Positions 1 to 37,231 of a stretch of 64,000 nucleotides of DNA are shown here, piece after piece. The translations under genes and the position numbers were made by a program. The stretch is from Taeniopygia guttata (taxonomy: Eukaryota > Chordata > Aves > Passeriformes > Estrildidae), in contig NC_133030.1 in NCBI RefSeq assembly GCF_048771995.1, forward strand, positions 13,718,001-13,782,000, read 5' to 3'. The stretch's first letter is position 1. Every line of letters begins with the position of its first letter. Below the pieces are notes generated by a model. It did not search any database. It saw only the letters and a list, made by a program, of their open reading frames with translations, and was not told the DNA's origin.

Positions 1-858
1 AACATAAAAGGCTGCGACCCACACTGATACAGTAATTCACAATAAATCGGCTCATTCTATTCAAACTTGGCCTTCCTGAGGTCAAATACCTCAAGGTACT
101 TAGTTATGGACTTCATTTTTTCATATAGGATGTGCACCTCACACTACTTGGGATTCCCTAATAAAGATTTTGTCCAGAGGATGTTCAATCCTTCCCTTGA
201 GAAAGCAAAAGATGAGGCTACAGTTTCAGAAGTGCTCTTGACACTAATCTAAAATAAGCACAGAATCTTACAGGAAGCCAAATTTTTTTTAACTTGCTCA
301 ACCAGCTTGCTAACCAGACAAGAGTAAAAACACTTCTTCATATAAAAAAATTGAAGGTTACATTTTGCTGTATATGTTAGACATATCTGCAATGGATTTT
401 TTCCTTTACAAAATGATAGTTGGAGAGGAGCATTGCACATACATCATCATTAATCCCTTTTTTTCTAGTAACTTGTGTCCTGATTTTCAAAAGCACTGAT
501 TATCAAGCACATCCTAGGTACTGACTGATAGCAGCAGGCACTCAGAACTGTTGAAAACAACTATTAGTACTTGTACTTTTGCTGCAAATGCACCATTTGA
601 AAATAGTTCACTTGAAAATGGGTAACTTCACCTTTTAGAGAAAGTCACTCTTGTAGTGTTTTAGAACGTCTGAAATAACTATTACTAGTATTTCCTTAAT
701 ACACTATAGTGAATTACAATCAAAATTAATGCCAAAAAATTAAGTTTATGATAAATAAACTTTGGAAAAATTTATACAAGGCCGTAAATAAATAATTTGA
801 ACTTCAGTCTCAGTAAGAAGTAAAACAGTATATCACATGACAATATCATCCTATCTAA
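1..858. other. Sequence downstream of ZNF143
   Basis: AT-rich, with no convincing open frame, RNA gene or repeat. In mammals WEE1 follows ZNF143 in the same orientation, but nothing of WEE1 is visible here. Confidence 0.5.
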
Positions 859-859
859 A

Positions 860-1581
860 CAATACAATCTTGCTATATTTTATTGCATAATAATTTGAAA
901 GTAACATCTTAAGTAAAATTATGTAAAGAAACAAAATCATTAGATTTACTTTCTTTAATATTGAACAACCAGTTCTTTGTACATAATCCAATTTAAAGAT
1001 AATATAATTAGCACTTCCAGCATTAACAGTCTGTATTTACAATGAATGAGATGGGGTAGATCATCTTAAGAGTATTCAAATCTGTATGAAACAAATCAAA
1101 ATACGAAGATTTACAGTAGTAGGCTCAAAATCCAAGACTTTTCCATTAATGGAATGCAATTTAAAAAGGCTTTGTTGCCTTTTTTACTTGTAAGGGTTCC
1201 TGAAATGGTTATTTAAACAGAAGAAATCTTCAGTAATGCCTTCATTATTTGTACATGACATTGAAAATTAATTCCAATACTTCTGCTTTTTACTTGCTTG
1301 TAGACCAGTCTGAAATCTGACGAAAGGATAACAAGGAAGTTTACCATATAAATCCTAATTCCATATTCCTGAATGCAACGGTTGGAAGTAGATGATGTCA
1401 GTCCATTCCAAGGGTTATGTACACAAAACTTATAAAATGTTCTTCACTCTTGCATAAAATGTGTACACAGTATCAGTGAGTGGGGGACTTCAAAGTTTTT
1501 ACGGGCTGTTGCTGGCATGGACCTTTGTTGGTTGAAAATAAAATACCTTTCACTCTATTGTTCTGGTAGCAGTTTTACAAG
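860..1581 (-). other. ZNF143: ZNF143 3' UTR (proposed)
   Basis: AT-rich stretch between the ZNF143 stop and the first good minus-strand polyadenylation signal. The lower end is set only by that signal. Longer forms reaching past base 1 cannot be excluded. Confidence 0.6.
879..884 (-). terminator. ZNF143 polyadenylation signal AATAAA
   Basis: Perfect AATAAA on the minus strand, about 700 bases after the stop codon. A weaker ATTAAA lies at 954-959. Cleavage would fall near 855-865. Confidence 0.55.
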
Positions 1582-25692
<24,111 letters not shown>

Positions 25693-27582
25693 CTAGAAAG
25701 AAAGTATTCAAAAACCAGAAAATTGAAATACAGAACCAGTACTACATAATCCCTGTTTAATGTGATTTTCATACAGCTGCTACAAATGTTTTATGCTATG
25801 TTTTCTATAAAATAGATACAAAAAAAGATTGATTTATCTGGAAAATATTTTGAAGGAATAAGAGTTATCTGAACTAAATAAGTATTTAACTTTATTTAAC
25901 AATTAACTTAGACGTTAAGGACCTCAGGTAGCAGTTATTTATATAAAGTGCATCAACCACATTTAAATTTCAGTTAAACATAAGTGATTTAACCAATGTA
26001 CAAAGACTAGTGGTGGTAATGACATACAGGTAATGATACCTGTTTGTCCCCAGAATTGAAATAAAGCTGACAATTCACACATAGTCACTCATAACAACAG
26101 TAGGGCTTTATCTGTATAAATCAAAGACCTCTCCAGTGGCAGTAAGAGGTTTAACAATGACACACTGCAAAAGTCTAACTGAACAATTCAACTATTTCCC
26201 TAGATTTTCCAGAAAGGCTTCTGTTTAAACAAAAAACCAACCAACCAAAACAAAACAATCTTATTTAAAATAATGAAGTATCCCGTGATAAAATTTGCTA
26301 ATTAGACAAAAGGCCAGTGATCAGGGAGAGACTGCTGTATCTCACAGAACCAGACAGAGCCATCCCTTTGCATACTCACATTTTTACCCAGGCATGTTTT
26401 AATATGGGAGATCACATCACAGCTTTTAATCCTAGTGTGGTTCTATGACCTACTGGTTTATAATTCAAGGCTAAGAAGAATAATCTAGAGGGTTTCATTT
26501 ATTTATGAGTACCTTTATAAATATATTTAGCTATTTTTATCTCTACAGCCTCAAATACCATTGAGAAAATTGTACTTTTCTCAAAACTAAGGAGAACGAA
26601 ATTAGACCACAGAGGTACTCCAGTGTGCCTTCGGTATTTAAAAAAGTTGCCACACTAATTTAGTAGTTGAAAATCATACCCAAGCATTATTTTCCAAATA
26701 CACAATACTTTGCACACACTTGGATGTATACATCCAATACTTTTTCCTAGAGCTGCAGGCTCAGTTTCTTATTTCCAGTTAATGGAACAGATACGGATTA
26801 ACAAAGGAAGTGGAAAGCAAGGGTGCCTTTGGGAAAGTTTTAAGCCCTCCTGCATTTTTCCTATGTTAGATTGAAGATCATACAAAACCCCCTAAATTAT
26901 TACTAATGATCAGTGCATAATTCTGTAAGAAATATGCCTTCCAAGATTAATGTCCTCATAATTTCTCTCTGGAACATTAAGGAAATTAAAATACTGGTTT
27001 GTAATAAGGAATTTGAACCTTGAACAACCGGCATAAAAAATATACAATTAAAAAGATACAATTAAGAGAGAAATAAACATAAAATTTAGAATGGGTGTGA
27101 GGGGATTTTTTTGGGATCCAAGAGAAGATGGGTAATTCTTGCCAACATGCTTTTCAGGAAAAGGAGCTTTTACAGAAAAATGAGGGCTCTAAAAGAGATG
27201 TAATACACATGAAAAGGAGAAGCCATCCAGACTAAATTGCATTTATATAGATGTCTCTGAAGAAAATTAAATAGGAAAATTTGTTTGGATATTATAATCT
27301 AAGAGACAGGGAATTGTATGAGGATATAGGAGATCCTGAGTTCAACCTCTTCCTCTGCCATGTCCACGACTGTGAGTTTGGAAAAGTAACTTATTTTCCT
27401 CCCACTCATTTATCATCCCCCATCTCAAAACAGGCAGAAGACTTTTACTTAGGAAGCAGTTTGCTCACAAACCAAAAATCAGTCATGACATAGCCACAGA
27501 GTCAGCCTAAGCAGGCACAGAAGCAAAGCAGCCCAGCATTCATCTACTATGCAGCAAATAAGATTAGAAAACTGTTGCAGTT

Positions 27583-27625
27583 AAAAAAAAAAAACAACAA
27601 CAAAACAAAATAAAACAAAACAAAC
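27583..27625. repeat. A-rich simple repeat (A12 then CAA/AAAC units)
   Basis: Twelve A residues followed by CAA and AAAAC-type units. No recognisable retrotransposon body is attached on either side. Confidence 0.7.
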
Positions 27626-29019
27626 CACATCACCACCAACACATCTAGCAACAAAAGGAGTTTTATCCAGCCCAGTTTGCAAGGGCTGCTTTTCTGGAGG
27701 TACAACCAGCTTGTAGCAAGTTAACTATTTCTGGTACTCTATGCTAGTGGTACCCAGAGGCTGGCTGTCCTCTGCTAACAACAGAGGTCTGTATTGGCAG
27801 CATTTTCCATGCTCAGTTTTCAGGACATCTCATGGAAGCGGGCTGCAAAACAGCTACACCATTGCACACAGCAGAGGAGACAGGCTTCATAACCACAGGT
27901 GTTCACTGGAACTAGAGAGTGAAACAATTCCAGCAGAGTGCACCTCAAAGGCCTTTCAGCTCAGGTCTACTCGAGGAGTATTCCCTCTCTTAGACAAAGT
28001 GTCTTTGGAGATCCCCAGCACCTTTAATAGCATCTCCCTTCCTGCAGAACTCATGGCTCTTCTCCCACCTTTGGGCAGCAGTGAGGGAGCCAGTCCATGC
28101 AGACAGCTGCAGAGTTCTGAGAGTTGGAGCAGAACGAACGGCTTAAGGGCTGAGTAGCTACTTTGGAAGGAAAAGAAATCTCATGCCAGACACATTCAAG
28201 GGCTGCAGGAGCAATAGTATTTGTTTAAATTGTTTCACAGTGTTTGTTACTGTAACAGGGCTGTCCACTCACACGCTGAAAACAGCTGAAGGGAACCACT
28301 GCACACGGAACAATGGCTACAACTTTCCTCTGTTTCAGAGGATCTGGACAATCATACAATCTCACATAAGAACTCAGCAGCAATGCAGCCTGTTTCTCCC
28401 AATTCCAGCTCCTTTCAGTGGTCACTTCCAACATATCCTTTTCTCAATCTTCTGTCCTTCCACCAAGTTCCTTATCCCCAGCTCCATCCCTTCTCCTTGT
28501 ACCAATTTTCTTCTTCAGTCCTATCACGATACTAAATTTTCAGGACATGCCTCTTCCCAGCTATAATCCCATTCTTCTTGTCAGAATAATATAAAATACT
28601 TCTATGCCCACACCAACTCCTTCTGCAACCAGTCTCCAAGCCTTCTCTTGCTGCTGCTCTGTTTATGACCCCCTCACACCACTGTCCATCCCCTTCCTTC
28701 CTCTGTGTGTCACCAGTTCATGTTCAGACCCACCTTGGAACTACATCCCCCACAAGAGGCTGGAGCACTGGGCTCCCCCCAAACACCAGCCCCAGCTTTC
28801 GCTCCCTCTGCAGGGACACAGCAGCTTTGCTCTGCCACTCTGTTGTGCAGAGAAGAGAGCCCTCAGCCAAAAGGGGATGTGCTGCTCCCTGCCAGGCTCT
28901 CCTCTTTCTCCCCACTGGAGAACACTGACTAGCCAGACAGGGCTGGGAAGATGCAGGAAGGAAGGATGCAGAGTTGGCCTGTATTGCAGAGAAAAGGGTC
29001 AATCCGGCAGAGATAATGA

Positions 29020-29205
29020 TACCACAGTGTCACTTGGTAAGAGTGATCAAATACAGGAACAAATTGCCAAGACAGGTATGGACTCTCCATCCTTGTAGAG
29101 GTTCGAAACAACTTCACACAGCCCTGGGCAAATGAGACTTGCTTTCATCAAGCCTGAACCAGACAACTTCTGAAAGTCCTTCCAACTTCATCTGCTCTCT
29201 GGTAA
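29020..29205 (+). mobile_element. CR1 LINE 3' end fragment
   Basis: Plus-strand sequence follows the CR1 3' region in order: an AGAGTGATCAAATA-like start, a lightly mutated form of the tgcccagagaggt block at about 29064, GGACTCTCCATCCTTG at 29080-29095, GCCCTGGGCAA near 29121, and AGTCCTTCCAACTTCATCTG near 29174. Substitutions throughout indicate an old copy. Only the last 180 or so bases of the element are present, the usual 5' truncation of CR1. Confidence 0.8.
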
Positions 29206-29715
29206 TAATTTCAATAATGCATACATCTACAACAGCATCACCTTGCTATTCATGTATTATCCACCCTGCAAATCTACTCTAACATTTTTTGCTTTGCTTT
29301 TTCAAAACCAGTTTGTTTTCATCAAACTCAAATCTCTTCCTTGCCTCTACTTCAGTCACTTAAATTTCCATCAAATTTGTCTCCATAATTTTTTCCATCT
29401 AAATCTCACCAGCTTCTTTCCCTAATCCATATAATTGCTTTTATTCCCCCGCATTTGCATCAGGAAGTTTTTTTTTCTTTAAATCTGTCTGCCAGGAGTT
29501 TTGTCAATAAAAATCTAGGAGAGACTTCCTTTACCCACTTCAAATATTGCAGCTCATTAGTTAAAAGCAGCTGAAAGTAACTATTTTTAGGAAAAAGCCA
29601 GGAACCCTGGGGTGGAGCCTACATAGCAGCTCGGCAAGATTGACACACATGGATTCTGCTTCATCTCAAGAGCTGTCTCACAGAAAAGACAAGCCCAGGC
29701 TCAGTCACGAAGTAC

Positions 29716-29863
29716 TCACTGAAGTGAAAACTCGAGAGTTGACTTTGTGAACTCTCGCAAATCTTCACAGATCATACGCAAGTTGCAACTGTCAATTTCC
29801 ACAGGCACATCAATGACGATATCTGGGCAGATTTTCACAAGGACAGTAACGGATCTTGCATTC
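29716..29863 (-). CDS. Possible terminal coding exon of an unidentified gene
   Basis: I do not recognise the protein. On the minus strand a strong acceptor (atcatttcag, with a CTAAT branch-like motif) opens a frame of about 48 codons ending in TGA at 29718-29716. Residues include LVKICPDIVIDVPVEID and CEDLREFTKSTLEF. The frame is richer in CpG than its surroundings, as coding DNA often is. AATAAA follows on the same strand at 29445-29440, fitting a last exon. A good donor (GTGAGT) also overlaps the stop region. The frame stays open upstream to about 29943. If spliced directly to ZNF143 exon 2 it would hit TAG at once, so it is not an N-terminal extension of ZNF143. It could equally be a decayed retrocopy. 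Confidence 0.33.
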
Positions 29864-31172
29864 CTGAAATGATTAGTCACCAAAACATGTCTATGGTATC
29901 CATGCAGAGAAAATCTTACCATTCTTTTAGATGGTTCCAACACTTCTCACAAAAAATCAGCCTGAGGCAAAAAAATTCAACAGAAAATCTCTGAACTGGA
30001 GTGTGTGACCACAGGCAGCCAACCCCCCTCTAGCACTGATCCCTTGAACAGCCATCCAGCAGGACCAAAGAGGTGCAAGCTCTTATTAAAAAAAAAAACA
30101 AACAAAAAAAAATAAACCAACCACCACCCCCTGCAAATTATCTGGAAAGAAAAAAATACTCCCAGACACACATTAAATTCTAAACACTTGGAAACCAAAG
30201 GCATGTGAGCAGGGAAAGGATGGTTAAAAATAAAAGATTTTTCATGAAGAGTTCATCAAGTTGCCTATCTAGAGAGCACCTCCTGTAATTTTTCCCCCAC
30301 TAACACTCAAACAAATAGAATTTTCTGGGTGCTATCACTTGTTTTGGAGAAAAGATGCAATGTTAGAAGAAAGTTTTTTTTGTAAACTCAATCTAGCAAC
30401 TGGAAACAGGAATCTCCACTAAAAACTAGGAATCAACAACTAAAAAACAGCAGGTGGGATTCAGGCAACTGAGAAGCAAGGGAAGAGCTGGCAAAGGGCA
30501 TGGCTACTCTGGAGCAGAAAGGCGCTTGGGGCACTTGGCAACTCCAGCAGCTGAGAGGACAGAATGAGGAGAGCCCAGTGTGGCTGGAAAATAGCAGGAA
30601 TTCCTCATTTAAAGAATAACCGTACTGCTGGACAAAGGAAAATTCCTGTAGTGACAGTAGCAGAAACTCCCTAGAGAGACAAAGATGATGCTTTAAGGAT
30701 GATTAATGGGAAATGGAATAAAGTTTGTAATAGCAGGCATGGAAGAAAATTTACTGTTACAAAATACAAACTTAGAATGTGCAAACGAACTAGGGAAGAA
30801 TGACAGGAAAAAAGCTACTCTAGACATTCAACAACCTTGTGATTGTTCATTCCCCTCATGCACACAGCACCAAGAAGTTAGAAATAATATGCATTTATTC
30901 CATTTGAAAAGAGAAATAACTTTTATTTATAATAAACTTCTAAATAATGTACAAAACCTCTGTAATTTTATAAAACTTATAAAAACAGCAAATAAAAACC
31001 AATGAAGAAGGGTAATATGGCAGATAATACACAGCCTCACAATAGTGAAACTTTTATTATGGAATTTTAGAAACCTGTATTCCCATGGTTGACAAAGCTG
31101 TATCCCAAAATCAATTCAAGTACGTCCACAGTGTAACAAAATTAAGTTTTTCCTGAATTAAATACTACCTAC

Positions 31173-31229
31173 CTTAGGGTCCTTAACTACTGATATGATT
31201 GCAAATATCAGTAATTTCACAAAACTAGT
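31173..31229 (-). other. Candidate exon of the unidentified nested gene
   Basis: 57 bases, 19 open codons (TSFVKLL...VVKDPK), between a gctcag acceptor and an AAG|GTAGGT donor, phase 0 at both ends. Unrecognised. It joins the 31516-31599 segment in frame. Confidence 0.2.
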
Positions 31230-31515
31230 CTGAGCAACAAATGTGTGAAAATTCAAAAATAGTACCTACAATTATCAATCTGGCTAAATACACTTCAATT
31301 GATAATTCATATGTGTTACAGCCTTCTGAGTCTCAGTGCAAAAAAAAAAAAAGTCTGACAGACTGGAAAACTGACTATTTATTCCACATGACGTTTTTTC
31401 AGACAACCCAAGAAGACTTTTAGCATTTCTTCCCCCACTAATTACATAAAGGCATTTGTCATCTTTAAGCTCAGAAATAGACACAGGAGAACTAGGATTC
31501 CTTTTACAATCTTAC

Positions 31516-31599
31516 TTCTGCTCCCCTACGTAGCTGCATGACAATCTTTTCCAGTATTAAGCAGAAATCTGTAGCAGGGTCAGAAATTAAATCTAGATC
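31516..31599 (-). other. Candidate exon of the unidentified nested gene
   Basis: 84 bases, 28 open codons (DLDLISDPATDFCLILEK...), between a cacag acceptor and a GAA|GTAAGA donor, phase 0 at both ends. Unrecognised. Confidence 0.2.
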
Positions 31600-32059
31600 C
31601 TGTGGGTGCTTTGATCAAACACTTCAAGAGATGTGGATTTCCTTCTTCATCAATAGCCATTACCTTTTCCAGGACTTTACTGCACTGAACAACTGGAGTT
31701 TGTGCTGTTGTCAGTCAGACTGACTTTCAGTAAATAATTGTAACAACTGCTTGATGTTGGGCACTTCTTAATTGCTACATGCTTTCTCAAATAATGTCTA
31801 TTTCTTTTACTGTATTTTCTCCAGTCTCTTGTAAAGGCAAAACATAATTAAACAGCAATTTCCACCACATTAATCATCCACAGTATAAAATGGAAACAAG
31901 GCTGAAATACAGAATAAAAACCTCTCCTACAGAATCTGGTGTTGGAGTCAGATAATTTAATATCAAATCACAGAATCAGTTTCTAATTTCCTACATCGTA
32001 AAGAAGTGTTGAGAATGACAAACCACAGGCCCTAAATCTTGTCCTACAGAAAACCTTAC

Positions 32060-32100
32060 CAAGAGAGCACTATCAACTGCACAAGCACAACACACACACT
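32060..32100 (-). other. Candidate exon of the unidentified nested gene
   Basis: 41 bases between a gcttcag acceptor and a TTG|GTAAGG donor. The frame that ends in phase 0 is open and fits the next segment. Confidence 0.18.
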
Positions 32101-32625
32101 CTGAAGCAATCAAACTCAAGGCTCCTTTTTATTCTTTTTACAGTATTTCAACCTTTCTGTTCCACAAGAGATACATCCTAATAATAATGCAGTTCAAGAG
32201 TAATTCACTGCCACAGTGTTTGGTATTTCTTCAGATGTGAAAAACAAATGGAAGACCAAATTTATCATTGCCTTAACCACACATCAGTCTGACTTAAGTG
32301 TGAGCAGTGGGAACCACATTTAGCCTGACAAAATTACTTCATGTTCCAGCAGTCTTTTTCCCCCAAAAGTCATTTCCTCACAGTTCATAGTGCAAATGCT
32401 ACCCACAAATTGTGACTGTTAGAAGTATTGACTGATAGCAATACTTGCATTTTATAGATAAAAAAATTGGATTAACCAGTGCAAATAAAGAATATTTACA
32501 AATCCTTACTCTAACTAATGAGATTATGAGTATGTGTGTATTTTCACTCTGTGGGAATGTGAAGGAATGGTATTATTTTCGAAGGTATGGCATTTAAACA
32601 CAGGAAGATTCAGAAAGTCACCCAC

Positions 32626-32674
32626 CAACAAGTCCTAGGCTGGTCTCAAATATGACTTCTAACTTCACACATTT
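32626..32674 (-). other. Candidate exon of the unidentified nested gene
   Basis: 49 bases, 16 open codons (KCVKLEVIFETSLGLV), between a ttcaag acceptor with a CTAAT branch-like motif and a TTG|GTGGGT donor. Its phase fits the 41-base segment. Further, weaker segments in phase lie at 32798-32933 and 33029-33108. Confidence 0.18.
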
Positions 32675-35600
32675 CTTGAATATATTAGAGAAGAAATTAC
32701 TAGTTAATGAAAGGAGGCCAGAGTAGTTCCATCAGCCACTGAGCTGGCAGCAGTGCTGACAGAAGCTAAGCTCCTTCTGCAGCTCTGGGACAAGCACCTC
32801 ACAGCAAACACCCATTTCCATGACCACACCTGCCCTGGGTGCACTATTCCAGCAGCATGGCTTCCTGAGCCAGAGGTTTGAAACAGATTTGGGAGTCTTC
32901 CACAGAGCCAATTCCAAAAATCCTCCATGGAAGCTGACAAGCCATTGAGATCCATGCAGCACTGTTTGCAGAGGTACAGACACCAGGATTCCAAAATTTT
33001 TATATTAATTAAGTACAAAAGAACATACTAATGCAGCTGGTCAATGAGCAACATTATTATTATCCGCAGTAGCAGTAGTTTGGCTTGAGGAAGAGCCACC
33101 CATATAATCTGTCCCAAACAGCAAATTCAAGCATGCCTGAAACACCCCTGTATCATTAGGAATGCTGGGCTGTGTGCATGGAATGCCTTGCAGACCTACT
33201 GCAAATGCAACTGCAGAACTAGCCTATCCAAAGAGCCCAAGTTTCTCTCAACACAGGTGGTATTTCTTGTTCATTTCTTCTCCCCTGGACAAACTTGTAT
33301 TAGCAGTGCTCAAGCATACCTTCCTTTCTAAAGAACCTCAAACCCATTTCTTTATTGCAGACTGACTGGTAATAAATTACTTGTATTTTAATAGTCAAAA
33401 AATATTTGGGTAACTAATTATAATGGGCACATTCAGAAAAAAAGCTGAATGGCAGGTGAGCTGATTTTCTAAAAAAAACGTAGAACATCATTAACAAAGA
33501 TGAAAAAAACTCCAAACCTAAAGTAATTTTACGGCACATGTTAGTGAGATAAAGCATTTAATTGCAAATTGATTTTCACCCTGGAAGTATAAAGGGAAGC
33601 AGATTTAAGGCACCAAATAGATGAATGTTTTTAAAACTACAGGCTTTTGTTTGTTTTTACCATCAAGTGTATAGCTAGCTAAAATAGGTATTCAGAAGCA
33701 CCCAGCTAACGCATGTCACAACTGTATCTACGTCACTCCTAGAAATGAGCAGTGATGCCTATTTACACTAAAAAATATATACAGTTAATTTCTGAAATAC
33801 TTCATGGGGCTACTTATCCCTTAAATCATAAAATCTCCAGTTATATCACTGTTTAAAATAAAACTGGGAACATCTGGTGATTAACTGTACAGTTAAGGGC
33901 TAAAAATCTGAAAGAAACTGAGACACACTATTTCTACTGTTGTTTTACTTTCATGCCAAATAGACTCCTAACTTTTTAACTGTCAAGCAATCACAGAAGT
34001 ATATTATTTACATCACCAAAACAAATGAATCCTGGCCATGCCCTTTCAAATCCTGCAAATCCACTGAGACTGCCAACAAAGAGAGGAATTTTGAGTGGGT
34101 TGTTTTGTGTGGCTCTGAGTTAATTAGCAATCTGGTAAGTACATTACAGATGTATCAGCATTAGCCATGACAGTTCATGGCAGTGCTTTAGCACAGGCTT
34201 GTATTTCAGGAGCTAAAGGGGCAGCCGGCTGGATTGCCAAAGCCAGATTACAAACAGAACTTGAAACCCAGTACATCGAAATACATCCTACAAAACCCCA
34301 TGCAGCACCACGTTAGCTATGTATGAATACACTTAAAATATGAGCAAACCAACTAACTTGCAAACACAGACCGATCTTCCAATTCTAATCTGTCATCAGA
34401 AATGAAGTCCAAGAGTATTAAGTAGGTAACACAATTTTCTGCTCAAGTGTATACAGAGGGAAACATTCTGCAGACAGTAAAATACAGACTGAGGTAAGCA
34501 TTAGATCGTTTTTAAGTGTAACTCTGATGTCAACCTTGAAAATTGCAAAACCTGCTGGAATTGTAAATTAATTCCCTTTGAAACGGAAAATTTCATTTAT
34601 TTAACAAGTGTTATCTTGGTGGAGCAAAGTACAATCCCACTATACAATTAAAAACCAGCTATGCAGCCCAGAACATTTTAGCAGATTAAGTTACTGGAAG
34701 CATCTACTAATTTAGTCCACTTTGGTTTGGAGTAACTGATCAATGATCCCTGGTGCCAGAGGGGGAGAAGCAAAATTTCATTCCCTTAAGTAAATACAAC
34801 TAAGGGCAGATCAAGTTACACTTAAGCACAAGCAAAACCCCATAAACCCCACTGTGCTGAGATGGGTCACCATGCTTCCTTCCTCTCCTCCCTAGAAATG
34901 GTATCCATGGAGAAACACCTGGCTCAGACCCCTCTCTCCAGGCTCAGAACAAGAGCTGTGCACACCTCGAGTTACAGGAATTTGCACTTCAGAGCAGAAC
35001 TCCTGGGTTCAAGAAGAGGATCCATGGGTTTGGATCGTAGTGTATCTTAGGGACCCATAAGCTAAACAGAAACCTTCCTCCCATCTTTTGGGATCTTTTG
35101 TGATACTAGCCATAGGAACAAACTAATTCACGCTGTCTTTACCAGGTGCACTGATTTCCTCGCACAGAGGAGATAAAAAACCAAGCTGTCCCCAGTAGAT
35201 GCTGAGCAAAAACCACTGCTGGTGAGCTGCAAGAGATGTAGCAGCAACACAGGGAAATCAGTGAGCAGCAAAGCAAGGCTGGCCTGGGGCGCTGAGCTAT
35301 GTACACACATGTCAGAGGTTGCAGGAGTTACAGGAATTATCACGGGAAGCACGAACCACGGGGATGGCCAAGGAGACAGGTACCAGCCAAAATGCAGACA
35401 GGAAAGTGAGTAACTACAAGACCACCAAGATGGGTCCACCCTCCTCATGAATATTTGCATTCTGGCCATTGTGAGCCTGAAACTGGAATAATTGCCCTGA
35501 TTATCTGTGTGTGCAGAAACCCATCCAAATTAATCCAAGCCCTTTGGAGAACAATTTGCTTCACAGGTGCCTGCTAACGACTCCTCAAGATGCAATAGTG

Positions 35601-37231
35601 CTTCTCAAAGACTCCGCCTATGCTGACCGTGGGTTAACCCAAAACTCTTCAGGTGAAGACTCACATGCAAAAGCAAGACCAACATCCGTAGGGTAAATGA
35701 AGCCATCCTGACCAAACTAAAGCCGATGAACTCTTTATTTATTATCCCTGTGCCCATCCCACAGAGCTTCAGGGGAGCAGTCACACAGGCAAGCAGCCAG
35801 CACCTGGACCTGGCCACTGCTCAAACTCCTGGCATTCCCTTCTCCTGGACGGTACAGGTCAGCAAAACGTCCACTGAGCTGAAGCAGCACAAAACTGGCA
35901 ATATTCTAAAGAAAAAATTAATTTACAGCCTGATTTTGGCACCCATTAGCAAGGACTATTCACCAATTGACTATAGCTGTGTCTCCGGAGAAAAGCATTA
36001 AAAGCTATACAAAAATGAAGACAGTGCGACTTCCTACCTGAAGTTCCTTTTACACTGTTTTAAGTATTTGCTTTGTTTCAGTCTTTAATATAAAGCAAAA
36101 TTACTCTTCCTCAGATAGGGTAGTAGAAATAAAATATTAATTACAACGGGAACAGTTTTAAGTAAATTATTAAATCAATTTGAAATACACTTCTCAAAAC
36201 TCTTTCAAAATGTTTATTTTTACATCTCGTTTAAACTGCAATCCATTACCAAAGCAATCATCTATTATTTGACCACATATTCCTGAGGTTCCTTTTCTGC
36301 AGTGAAACAGACAAATCGCTTTTGACACAAACACGGCTTGAAAGCTCACGGCATTAATGCAAAATACAAAGAAACAAGCAATGAAAACACGGCTACAACG
36401 TACACTGCCATTCTAAAGCTGTATGGCAAACGCACAAAGCTAACAGTCTACCATGTGAATGTTAAAAAAATGCTAGTTAAGCACAATCTTACTTCATTTT
36501 TCAGGTCCCTAGAAGCTACAACAGAAATATCTAGTATACAGTCTGCAAAGAGAGCTGATGGTCAACACTTAATGCAGACTCGATAAAACAAGAAGAAATG
36601 CTTGGTCTAAAAGACTGGAAGATTGCAATTCCTGTGTCACTGGACTAGAAATAACATTCCTTACAAATACTGGTATCACTCTGCGTATGATGGCAAAAGC
36701 ATTTCTCTGATAGTTCAAAATGAAACCTTAAAAAATTTAAAACTTAAAATAGAGCTGCTGAACCGCAGCCTTGTTGTAAGTGAAAAATTAAACTTGCACG
36801 GGAGTCACGTCATTTTTTCTGGAAGAAAAAGCACCACAAATAAGGCCTTATCAGAAAAAAAATAAAAATCTTTGCGTTATTGCAGGCCACTATTCTAGAG
36901 GAGCAGCTTCTCGTTATCCCGTTCTATTAGAAGTTCTAGAGAAAAAAAAAAATGAAGGGAACGACAAGAGTAAAAAAAATAAAAAAAAAAAATTAAAAAC
37001 TGAGGAGAAAAAAACAAAAGGTGAAAACGCTCCAGCATTTTGGCGAGGTGAGCGAGATGCAGTGAAGCAGCAGGACTCCAGGAGGCCGGCCGGTGCCAGG
37101 CGCTTCTCCCGTGAGAGCGCGGCCGGGCCGCCGCAGCCCAGCGCCTCGGGCCGGCACCGCGGATTCGCCCCCGGAGCCTGCGCGGGCCCGGCCGCGGCTG
37201 CGAAACGCGGCCGGCAGCACGGAAACATCAC

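Larger units (their letters stand above)
25693..37231 (-). other. ZNF143 intron 1 (inferred upper end)
   Basis: Long intron between the start-codon exon and the CpG island. It contains a CR1 3' end at about 29.0-29.2 kb, A-rich simple runs at 27583-27625 and 30089-30112, a GC-richer stretch at 27.7-29.0 kb without a recognised product, and the possible nested exons at 29.4-33.1 kb. The upper end depends on which donor exon 1 uses. Confidence 0.55.

Noticed and set aside
27741..29098. 138- and 164-codon plus-strand open frames
   Set aside because: The segment is GC-richer, the translations look random, and the second runs into the CR1 fragment.
29864..29919. Possible 56-base intron upstream of the 29.7 kb candidate exon
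   Set aside because: It has GTAAGA and TTTCAG ends, but it is shorter than typical vertebrate introns and the frame is open straight through it.
31117..31145. Possible 23-base microexon linking the nested candidate exons in phase
   Set aside because: The phase fits, but the donor (GTTTCT) and acceptor are weak, so this is likely chance.
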